This document shows positions 36,173-44,600 of a stretch of DNA of 64,000 nt, in pieces. Positions within the stretch are counted from its first letter, which is position 1; each line of letters begins with the position of its first letter. Below the pieces are notes generated by a model, which made no database searches, was not told the origin of the DNA, and saw only the letters and a program-made list of their open reading frames with translations. The position numbers and the translations under genes are program-made. The stretch lies in assembly GCA_016712465.1 (NCBI GenBank), contig JADJQZ010000001.1, forward strand, positions 1 to 64,000, written 5' to 3'. The DNA comes from Candidatus Obscuribacter sp. (lineage in GTDB: Bacteria > Cyanobacteriota > Vampirovibrionia > Obscuribacterales > Obscuribacteraceae).

Positions 36173-36763
36173 ATGAACAACAAGAACCACAGCCGTAGCG
36201 CTCCCGTCGACGCCGAGAAGCTTCTCAAGAAAGCCAAAGGCTCCATGATTTTCGGTCTGAAGTCGTGGATCAAGGCGCTGGAGATGGCGGACGGGTCGAA
36301 GAAGAGCGAAGACAAGTATTGCTACGATGTAGCCGCCGATGCCTCCACCGGCTGCATTCGTCTCAAGGCTGACGGCAGCATCGTCGAGGGCACTTTCAAG
36401 AGCCGCGATGAATGGGCCGCCATCGGCAAGCCGGCTCGCCTGGCCTCTATCGGTCTGCGCAGCCGCAAGGATGAGCTGGAGTCGGAGAACAAGGAGCGTG
36501 TCGAGTACACGTTCAACGTCATGACCGGCGAAGCCCACCTGAGCAAGGGTGGTGTCGTGATCACCAGCGAGCCGGTCGGCATCGCTGCCTGGGCCGCAGT
36601 CGGCCAGCCGGTCGAGGTGCGCCTCTTCCAGCAGCTGAACGTGGCGCGCGAATGGGGTATGGAGGAAGCCTTCAACACCACTCGCGAGCGCATGATCAAG
36701 TACGGTGTCATCCGCAAGCCTCCGGTCTCGGCTGAAGGCAAAGTCTCCACTCCTGCTGCCTGA
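36173..36763 (+). CDS. Hypothetical cytoplasmic protein, highly codon-biased
   Basis: 196 residues from the ATG at 36173, with AAAAGGA 9 bases upstream; the open frame extends further upstream but without coding character. The protein is soluble, rich in Lys, Ala, Glu and Ser, with alternating strand-like segments (GCIRLKADGSIVEGTF, EYTFNVMTGEAHLSKGGVV). Most degenerate codons end in C or G, as in the following ftsH and rseP genes, suggesting strong expression. It precedes ftsH by about 107 bases with no visible terminator. Function unknown; a role with FtsH is a guess from position. Confidence 0.75.
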   Translation: MNNKNHSRSAPVDAEKLLKKAKGSMIFGLKSWIKALEMADGSKKSEDKYCYDVAADASTGCIRLKADGSIVEGTFKSRDEWAAIGKPARLASIGLRSRKDELESENKERVEYTFNVMTGEAHLSKGGVVITSEPVGIAAWAAVGQPVEVRLFQQLNVAREWGMEEAFNTTRERMIKYGVIRKPPVSAEGKVSTPAA

Positions 36764-36870
36764 ATTACCAGGGCTGAGGAATTTCCCTTGATCGGAGCTC
36801 GGCAATCAGGCCTGAGCTCTGTAGCTACGCATCGGGGTAATCCCCACCTCATTACAGCAAGAGGCAAATA

Positions 36871-38961
36871 ATGAAAATCAAGTACATGCTGCTTGCCCTG
36901 GTAGTTGTCATCTTTACTCTCGCCATTTCCGCGCCCAACTTCGTTGGGTCGCTCCAGGAGCCGGCGAAGGAGACGACTTCTCAGGTCAGCACCAACAACA
37001 ACAATCCGCGTGGCGGCAATGCCGTCGAGCAGAAGCTTTCATACAGCGATCTGCAGCGCGAACTCAGCCAGAACCCTTCCGCCATCAAGAAGCTGGTCTT
37101 CTTGAAGGAAGGCAATGGCGTTCAGACTGCCGTGGTCGAAAAGGCTGACGGCAGCAAGGCCCGTGTCGAACTGCCCGGCGAAGCCGGCACCCAGGTGCTG
37201 CTCGATGCAGCCGGCAAGGGCAATGTCGCCGTCGAGGTTCAGAAGCGCGAACCCACCTTCTGGGAGAGCTATGGCGGGCTGATCATCATGATCGGCATCT
37301 TCGCCCTCTTCTTCTGGTGGATGCGTCGTGGCGGTCCTCAGGGCGGCATGGTCAATCAGGTGACCCGCATTCCTCAGGGCCAGAAGTCCAAGGAAGTGGT
37401 CACCTTCAAGGACGTGGCCGGTGCCGAGGAAGCGAAGCAGGAGCTGATGGAAATCGTCAGCTACCTCTCCAACCCCGGCCGGCTCAAGCGCCTGGGCGGT
37501 AAGGCTCCGTCCGGCGTGCTGCTCATCGGTGATCCCGGCAACGGTAAGACGCTCCTGGCCAAGGCCGTCGCTGGCGAAGCCGGTGCGGAGTTCCATGAGA
37601 TCTCCGGCTCGGCTTTCGTGGAAATGTTCGTGGGTGTCGGTGCTCGCCGCGTTCGCGACTTCTTCCAGAAGGGTCGTGAGAAGCGTCCGGCTGTCATCTT
37701 CATCGACGAAATCGACGCCGTCGGTCGCCAGCGTGGCACCGGCGTTGGTGGCGGTAACGACGAACGTGAGCAGACCCTGAACCAGATTCTGGTCGAGATG
37801 GATGGCTTCAACGACAACGAAGGCATCATCTTCATGGCTGCCACGAACCGGCCCGACATCCTCGACCCGGCGCTCACCCGCCCCGGCCGTTTCGGTCTGC
37901 ACATCCTCGTGGATGCGCCGGACAAGCACGGTCGTATCGGCATCCTCAAGGTGCACAGCCGCAACAAGAAGCTGGCTGAAGGCATCGAACTGGATGTGAT
38001 CGCGGCCAACACCCCCGGCTTCAGCGGCGCCCAGCTGGCTGAGCTCATGAACGAATCGGCTCGTGTTGCCAACCGTCGTATCGATCGCGAGATCGAGAAG
38101 CTGGTTGCCGGCGGCATGAGCAAGAGCGAAGCGGCGGCCAAGGTGCCCGAGAAGATCACCATGGAAGACCTGGACGAAGCGGCTGACCGCGTTCAGATGG
38201 GTCCGGCCAAGGAAGGTCGCGCCAAGCGCATGTCGCGTCTCGACATGCTCAACACCGCCGTGCACGAGCTCGGACACGCCTGGGTCTCCCAGGATGCCTT
38301 CGAGCGCGAAATGGGCGGCGACCCGGTCACCAAGATCACCATCGTTCCCCGCGCTCGTGCGCTGGGTTACACCATGGCCATGCCTTCGAGCGATCGCTAC
38401 GGCATGACCGACTCCATGCTCAAGGCTCGGATCCGTATGGCTCTGGGCGGTCGTGTGGCGCAGGAGGTCTTCCTGAACACGGTGGACACCGGCGCTTCCA
38501 ACGACTTCAAGCAGGTCTGGAACATTGCCACCAAGATGGTCACCGAACTTGGCATGTCCAAGCTCGGCCCGATCTGCATCGGCGACGGCGGCGGCAATCC
38601 CTTCCTGGGTCGTCAGTTGGCCAACAACCACCAGGTCGGTCCGGCTCTGTCCGACAAGATCGACGAGGAAGTTCGTCGCATCATCGACGAGTGCTACCAC
38701 GAAGTGGTGGCTATGCTCAAGCGTGATGCCGAGTGCTTCATGAAGGTGGTCGACGTTCTGATGGAGAAGGAAACCATCCTCGGACCGGAGTTCGTCAAGC
38801 TCCGCAACGAGACCGTCTGCGCTGTTCCGCTCAAGACGCTGCCCGCTTCCGTGGCGGCTGTCGTCGAAGCGCCGGCGCCGACCGTTGTCACTGCCGACGC
38901 TGCCGCCGCAGCGACGGACAAGGGTGCCAATGTGGCTCCCGAATCCGGGCAGGGCAAGTAA
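36871..38961 (+). CDS. ftsH: ATP-dependent zinc metalloprotease FtsH
   Basis: 696 residues with canonical FtsH layout: N-terminal membrane helix (4-20), extracytoplasmic domain (LSYSDLQRELSQNPSAIKKL), second helix (134-150), AAA domain and M41 protease. Walker A is GDPGNGKT (220-227) rather than the near-universal GPPGTGKT; it still fits the P-loop pattern. Walker B is IFIDEID; the second homology region reads RPGRFG, where RPGRFD is usual. Zinc motif HELGH at 465-469 and DTGASNDF are present. Codon use is strongly biased. Following rseP suggests a joint membrane quality-control operon. A divergent paralogue lies at 3531. Confidence 0.96.
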   Translation: MKIKYMLLALVVVIFTLAISAPNFVGSLQEPAKETTSQVSTNNNNPRGGNAVEQKLSYSDLQRELSQNPSAIKKLVFLKEGNGVQTAVVEKADGSKARVELPGEAGTQVLLDAAGKGNVAVEVQKREPTFWESYGGLIIMIGIFALFFWWMRRGGPQGGMVNQVTRIPQGQKSKEVVTFKDVAGAEEAKQELMEIVSYLSNPGRLKRLGGKAPSGVLLIGDPGNGKTLLAKAVAGEAGAEFHEISGSAFVEMFVGVGARRVRDFFQKGREKRPAVIFIDEIDAVGRQRGTGVGGGNDEREQTLNQILVEMDGFNDNEGIIFMAATNRPDILDPALTRPGRFGLHILVDAPDKHGRIGILKVHSRNKKLAEGIELDVIAANTPGFSGAQLAELMNESARVANRRIDREIEKLVAGGMSKSEAAAKVPEKITMEDLDEAADRVQMGPAKEGRAKRMSRLDMLNTAVHELGHAWVSQDAFEREMGGDPVTKITIVPRARALGYTMAMPSSDRYGMTDSMLKARIRMALGGRVAQEVFLNTVDTGASNDFKQVWNIATKMVTELGMSKLGPICIGDGGGNPFLGRQLANNHQVGPALSDKIDEEVRRIIDECYHEVVAMLKRDAECFMKVVDVLMEKETILGPEFVKLRNETVCAVPLKTLPASVAAVVEAPAPTVVTADAAAAATDKGANVAPESGQGK

Positions 38962-38976
38962 CGCGTCAGTTCCCTG

Positions 38977-39010
38977 AGACGGGCGTGGTGAGAAGTCACT
39001 GCGCCCGTCT
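38977..39010 (+). terminator. Hairpin between ftsH and rseP
   Basis: Nine-base-pair stem AGACGGGCG/CGCCCGTCT with a 16-base loop followed by TTC. It may partly terminate or process the transcript between ftsH and rseP. Confidence 0.5.
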
Positions 39011-39072
39011 TTCAACCAAAACACATAACCAAGTAGGTCGAGCTGAAGAGTTCGGCCTGCGGAGGATTTACT

Positions 39073-40257
39073 ATGTTCAGACTCTTCACATTTCCTCTGC
39101 TCCTGGCCGCCTTCGGACTTTCCGGCGGCGCTGCTTATGTCCAGGATATGTTCGCCGGGATGGGTAGCTTGCCTTCCATCATCGGCATGATTCTCGGGCT
39201 CTGCCTGCTCATCACAATTCACGAGCTGGGTCACTGGCTCGTGGCGCGTCTTTGCGGCATGCAGACGCCGGTTTTCTCAATCGGTTTCGGCAAGCGCGAA
39301 TGGTCGCTGGTGCTGGGCAAGTTCTGGGAGACGGAGTTCCGTATCGCTCCCATCCTCGCCGGTGGTTACGTCTCCATCCCCGAGCTGCTCGACGAGACCA
39401 GCTTGAATGAAGCGGCCAAGGACGGCGAGCTGCCCAAGAACCTGCGCGTCTTTCCGGTCTGGCAGCGCATTGCCGTTGCCGCCGCCGGTGTGACATTCAA
39501 CATGATTTCCGCGGTTCTGATGGTCTTCGTGCTGTTCACCTTCTGGGGGCAGCCGGACTACAAGGTGCACTCCACCTACATCCGCGACCTTTCCACCCAG
39601 GTAACGGTGGCTCGGGATGCCGGTTTGCAGCCCAAGGATCAGTTCGTTTCGGTGGACGGCCGCCAGGTTGTCTCTCCGGACGACCTCTCCGCTGCTCTCA
39701 AGGCCAACAAGGAGAAGCCCGTTCAGGTTGTGGTGAAGCGTGGTAGCGGCGACGTTACCGTCACCGTCACCCCCACCAAGGACGGCACCATTGGTATCGT
39801 GCTTGGTGCCAATGCCGAGCGCATCTACAAGGAGATGAGTGTCGGTGATGCTGCCGTCAATTCCGTCAAGGTGACCGGCAAAGTGCTCGACATGACCTTC
39901 AAGGGCTTCGGCATGATGCTTGGTCTGGTGGAGAAGCCGGCCAATATCTCCGACGCCGACATGGAAGTGCGCGGCATCGTCGGCATTGTGCAGATGGGTG
40001 CTGGTGCTCTCGGCACCGGTGCTTTTGACTTCATCTGGTTCCTGATGGTCATTTCCATCAACCTGGCGGTCATGAACATCCTGCCCATCCCGGTGCTGGA
40101 CGGCGGACACATCGTCTTCTTCCTGATCGAGGGTGTGACCGGCAAGCCCGTCAATCCGCGCACCAAGGCACTGCTCTCCAACATCTTCGTGATGTTGCTT
40201 CTGGCGCTCTTCGCGCTCGGTCTCTTCAATGACCTGAAGCACATCGTCGGCGGCTGA
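39073..40257 (+). CDS. rseP: RseP-type site-2 zinc metalloprotease
   Basis: 394 residues. Site-2 proteases cut membrane helices of anti-sigma factors and other bitopic proteins. The N-terminal helix carries HELGHWLVARL (His50, Glu51, His54); a PDZ-like domain spans about 175-260 (GLQPKDQFVSVDGRQV); the C-terminal helix has NILPIPVLDGGH with the third zinc ligand Asp. Four hydrophobic segments fit the family topology. GGAGG lies 7 bases before the ATG. It follows ftsH, so both membrane proteases may share a promoter. Confidence 0.95.
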   Translation: MFRLFTFPLLLAAFGLSGGAAYVQDMFAGMGSLPSIIGMILGLCLLITIHELGHWLVARLCGMQTPVFSIGFGKREWSLVLGKFWETEFRIAPILAGGYVSIPELLDETSLNEAAKDGELPKNLRVFPVWQRIAVAAAGVTFNMISAVLMVFVLFTFWGQPDYKVHSTYIRDLSTQVTVARDAGLQPKDQFVSVDGRQVVSPDDLSAALKANKEKPVQVVVKRGSGDVTVTVTPTKDGTIGIVLGANAERIYKEMSVGDAAVNSVKVTGKVLDMTFKGFGMMLGLVEKPANISDADMEVRGIVGIVQMGAGALGTGAFDFIWFLMVISINLAVMNILPIPVLDGGHIVFFLIEGVTGKPVNPRTKALLSNIFVMLLLALFALGLFNDLKHIVGG

Positions 40258-40312
40258 GGAGCTTGCTTCACGGTGCCAACACCCAACCCCAACTAGAGGA
40301 GAACACATATTG

Positions 40313-40606
40313 ATGCTCCTGCTAATCAGCCTGGCACTGGCTGCGCTGGCGTTTTCGTGCGGCGCATACGTAGGCAAGGGTAAAGCCCTTGGCGGCATGC
40401 AGGTAGTGATACTCTGGAGCTGGGTGGTCCTTCTGACCCCCAGCACGGCGTATCTCTATTGGGTGGGCGGACCGGCGGTCATTCTGGCTGTCTTTCTGCT
40501 TTTCTGTCTTGCCGAAATTCTGGCGCTCCTTCTCTTTTGCTCGCGGGACAATTCCCCGAGCAAAGGTGAAAAGGAACTGCTGGAGCGTCTGCAAAAGCGC
40601 GACTAG
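40313..40606 (+). CDS. Small membrane protein downstream of rseP
   Basis: 97 residues from the ATG at 40313, with AGAGGAG about 10 bases upstream; a TTG one codon earlier is an alternative. Three hydrophobic segments (about 2-17, 27-46, 51-71) are followed by a charged tail (SPSKGEKELLERLQKRD). Position 55 bases after rseP suggests co-transcription. No known family recognised; a role as accessory subunit of the protease locus is speculative. Confidence 0.65.
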   Translation: MLLLISLALAALAFSCGAYVGKGKALGGMQVVILWSWVVLLTPSTAYLYWVGGPAVILAVFLLFCLAEILALLLFCSRDNSPSKGEKELLERLQKRD

Positions 40607-40644
40607 CGCCGGCGCGGACGTGAAATCATAACAAAACAAACGTT

Positions 40645-40812
40645 TTGGGCAGGGTGTGTTCTTCAAGTTCCTTTTGGGAGCTTGCTTGAACGCACCCTGC
40701 TTTTTTTGGAGCCAAAGAATAGACCGGTCGACTATTCTGTTGCAAAAAAACTGGGCTGCCATTGTGTTCGTGATAGGCGTAGCTATGCTGCACAGGCTCT
40801 GAATCCGCAGAC
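40645..40812 (+). repeat. Dispersed repeat copy 1: hairpin, T run, GACCGGTC core
   Basis: A long hairpin (GCAGGGTG...CACCCTGC, with inner TTCAAG/CTTG pairing) is followed by seven T, then AAGAATAGACCGGTCGACTATTC, an A run and GTTCGTGATAGGCGTAGCTATGC. It lies between two convergent genes. The hairpin plus T run would work as an intrinsic terminator on the plus strand. Copies 2-4 are at 48040, 49504 and 50396, same orientation. Confidence 0.8.
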
Positions 40813-40876
40813 AATACTATTTATTATCAGACTATACTGGTCATGGCAACTCGCTTGCTGCATTGGTTCTGCTTCA

Positions 40877-41503
40877 TTATCGAGACGATTTGGTTGATAC
40901 ACTGGCATGCGTTAAGGCCAAGTAGAATTCCTTCACCTTAAACGTAAACATCTTATCCAAAAGAACTGCCTGCTGGCTAAGGTTTGCAAGATTCGAAGTG
41001 TCATCCGGGCATGACATAACTATGCGCGTCAAGAGATCGAGAAGCTTCTCCTTCATGTCGCAAAGCTCACTATAACGTACTTCTAAAGAAGCCCTATCCG
41101 TAAATTGCTGACCTTGAAATAACAATCTAACGAAACCATCAAATTTTCTCTGATCAGCTGTCCATGGCAACACCTCAGAGATATCCAAAAGAATTTGAAT
41201 ATCACCATAGACACCCCGGTTTTTGAGCGAAGTTTCCCAAAGCAACACTGCTAGAGCCCAGTATGACAAAAAAGCTATTCTCTCAAGGAGAGTAATGCGC
41301 TTTGATCCTTGTTGTCGGATTTCTGTCAAAGTAAGCTGCCATGCGGAAAGATTGTCGTCCATCTTTTTCACGAGGGCGCCGTGAATCGCAGACAATAAAC
41401 GCTCGCTGTATACCTTTTGAACCATTTTGGTATCTCTACCGGCGGGTAGACATTCCTCGTTGAGATACTTTTTGAGGCGTTCGAATTGCTCTTCAGTGAT
41501 CAT
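40877..41503 (-). CDS. Hypothetical protein, mostly helical
   Basis: 208 residues, lower GC than the ftsH-rseP region. It is mainly helical with one moderately hydrophobic segment (ITLLERIAFLSYWALAVLLWETSL, about 70-93) that might be a membrane helix, and charged ends. No motif or family recognised. It lies downstream of the giant repeat-protein gene on the same strand, separated by a hairpin terminator, so it probably has its own promoter. Confidence 0.6.
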   Translation of the reverse strand: MITEEQFERLKKYLNEECLPAGRDTKMVQKVYSERLLSAIHGALVKKMDDNLSAWQLTLTEIRQQGSKRITLLERIAFLSYWALAVLLWETSLKNRGVYGDIQILLDISEVLPWTADQRKFDGFVRLLFQGQQFTDRASLEVRYSELCDMKEKLLDLLTRIVMSCPDDTSNLANLSQQAVLLDKMFTFKVKEFYLALTHASVSTKSSR

Positions 41504-41567
41504 TTACGGCACCTTCTGGTTTGGACCCATCCCTATATCTAACAGAACAGCCGCCTGCAAGACAAGA

Positions 41568-41593
41568 GCGACTCCACTTTAGGGTGGAGTCGC
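41568..41593 (-). terminator. Terminator of the giant beta-helix gene
   Basis: Ten-base-pair perfect stem GCGACTCCAC/GTGGAGTCGC with a 6-base loop, 16 bases after the stop at 41609, followed on the minus strand by TCTTGTCTT. Confidence 0.75.
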
Positions 41594-41608
41594 CAAACTT
41601 AGATGACT

Positions 41609-44600
41609 TTAGGCCGGGCCAAGAACCGAGATGCTTGCGCCATTGCGCAAGATAATCTTATTGTTGTCATTAGAAAGAAGGGCAAGCCTTCGGTTAACTG
41701 CTGATAACACATTCACATTTGGTCCGACAGCCATCACTCCATTCGGACCAGAGACTGGAGTAGGAGCACTTCCTTCAACAATCTGGAGGAAAGTGTCAGG
41801 AATAATGTTGACTTCCGATGCGACAAACGCTCCAGCAAGAAACTCTGCCATACCAGCAAATGCGTTTGTTTCAACAGCTGATGTTGCAACGTTGGCCTGG
41901 TTAAACTCGATTGTTCCAATCAGAGCCTGAACATTAATCCGCCCACCAAACACACCTACTTGATTCACGAAGATAACAGATCCCAAATTACTCAGGAGGA
42001 ATAAACCCCCGAGGTAATTACCAGAACCATTCGGAGAACCGACATTAACTGCTCGAACGCGCAAACCAGCGTTTGTTTTGATGCTCAGTAGGTTCTGTGC
42101 AAAGCTGTTGGACAGCAGTATTAGCTCTGAGGTATTGAGGTTTTGGTTATCGATGAATACTACACCGCTATCCAGGCTTCCAAACATAGACTGAGAGTTA
42201 ACCCTTAAGTTCTGGACCTCTGTATTGAGGGGACTGGACTCTTCCCCAATTATGGGACTCTCAATAATGAGAGTATCAGCCTTTACAAAGCCTCGAACAT
42301 ACCCGTTCAGATTCGTTATGTTTGCTGTTTCAGTAGCCTCAAGCGACTCGAAAAAGAGATCAGGCTTTGACGAAGAGTCATTGATAACTCGAACATCAAG
42401 TCCTTGGAGTGTAAGTTCGCTAAAAACCTCTCCGGTTTCGAAAACCTGAAGGCGTGTTAGGGCTTGTGGTTCGCCAATGTCTATCACTCCATTGTCGGCA
42501 GAAATAGTGCCCTTGAGATTAACTAACAAGGGTAAAGGACTGGCATTTCGGAGGTTAATCAAGCCACCGTTTCCAAATCCCGAGTCACCACGTTTCACGT
42601 CGGCGATAACAATACCACCAAGAGCGATGGATAGAGGATTCTCACTGTTCTGCGTAATTGAAATCGTGCCGGCATCTCCTGATATGCGACCACTACTGGC
42701 GGAAATAGACCCTTTGATAGACACAGTTGCATCAGTAGAGCCTGTCCCAGCAACAATAGTCACAGTTCCTCCATTTCCATTAGAACCCGGTGCCTCTGCA
42801 CTTATGGAGGAAAGCAGTGATGAAGGGATTTCAAACCCCTTGCCAAGGGATAGCATAATACTGCCGCCATTACCGGCATCAGCCCCTCCTCTACACTCGA
42901 TTGTAGTATTGACCAGATCAACATCGGTTGGTGCTAGGCTAACAATCTGGATGCTTCCACCATTTCCAGACACTCCACCAGTGGCTGTCAGGATGCTGCT
43001 TCCAGTGCCAACAAATAGCAAAGCGTCTTTAGCTCTAAATGAAATTTCGCCACCATCACCAGCTTCAGTGCCTTGAAAGTCAAAGATGCCACCGAGGGTC
43101 AAACTGCCCAGAGTATTGACGGTCAGACTACCGCCATCAGCACCAGAAGCACCAGCAAGTGCGCTTACGGCATCACCAAGAACTGTGACGTTTCTTTGGT
43201 TGCAATTGATCACAATGGAACCACCATCACCAGTTTCTCCGCCATTAGCGGAGAAACTAATAGACCCTGGCTGATTGCGACGAATCAGGAGTGGTGTGGC
43301 ACTGGAATCAATCTCAGAATACGAAATAGTACCACCGGAAAGACTTCCCATCGAATTTGCTTCAACCCTAAAGGAATCGCCCAGATATTGTCCCGTTTTC
43401 AAAGATATCTGAATATCTCCGGCTTTACCTTCCCCCCCACGAGCACTGGTATCGATCAATACGGCAGATCCGGCAAGGGCTGTAAACTCAGACACGGCAG
43501 AAGGGAAGACAAGTTCACCTCCATCTCCGCCCTGTAGTCCACCTCGTGCAGTCAATTGAGCACTATCTGACAGAGTGAAGGATTGGTCAGCGATTAAGCG
43601 AACTATGCCACCATTTCCGGTAAGACCAGCATCTGCCCTAACAATTGATGAGACTTTCAGATCTCTAGCAGAGAGAAGAACACCACCACCATTACCAGCT
43701 TGGGTTGGCCTTGCTGCCACAGACACGGAGGCAAGAGGTCCAATCTCCAGCAACTGGTCTGAAAGCAACTCGATTGCATTGGTCTGGGCATTGTCACTAT
43801 TGTTAGTGAATGAAATAAATTTTGCAACATCATTAAGCTTGAGCGCCAGTGTTGCAATTACCTTGATTCTGCCTCTGGTTCCAGTATCAGAACTGACAGT
43901 CACTTGCCCTGAATCGAAAGAAATGTTCTCACCATTTACTGCTACTTCTCCGCCAAGCCCACTACCATTGCCAACTGCTCGCATTTGTCCGCTTATGGTG
44001 CCATCTTTAGCAGCGATTTTCACTCTGCCTCCAGCTCCATTGCTTGAGTCTTGCGCATCAGCACTTATAACAGCAGACTCCGACATCGTGAATGTATCGG
44101 TAGTCGTAATTTGAATGTTGGGGTCCTGAGACTGGATGGGAGATGCGGACCTTGCTACGATACGAGTAACGTCTCCAACCACTATCGGGCCGCCGGCATT
44201 GATGCTGATTTGCTGAGAATTTCCAGATAAAGTACCAGCATTTGCATTAATGCGGGTTCCATCCAAAAGATCAAGAGTAGAAGCCTGAGAAGTTCCTGCG
44301 GAAACAGTCACTTTGCCCCCATTCCCTGACTCTCCCTTTGCATTAGCATTAAGGGTAGTTTTAGTCATCGAGGTTATACCATCGCTTTTCAAATTGATGA
44401 TACCCCCACTTGAGAATGAAGTACCGCCAGGCTGGCCAGCAGAGGCGGTGAATAAGACGTTATTCGTTTCAAGCTTCTGAGATGTTTTAATATCAAGAAG
44501 CAACGATCCTCGTGCTCCATCAATATCGAACACCGTTGAATCAGAAATTAGGGCATTTTTGGCCTTTACTTCGATAATACCGCCAAGACCTGTAAACTGA

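Noticed and set aside
37039..39234. A 731-residue minus-strand ORF
   Set aside because: Antisense to the canonical ftsH gene; long because of its biased codon use, with the His/Asp/Val-rich composition of a shadow frame.
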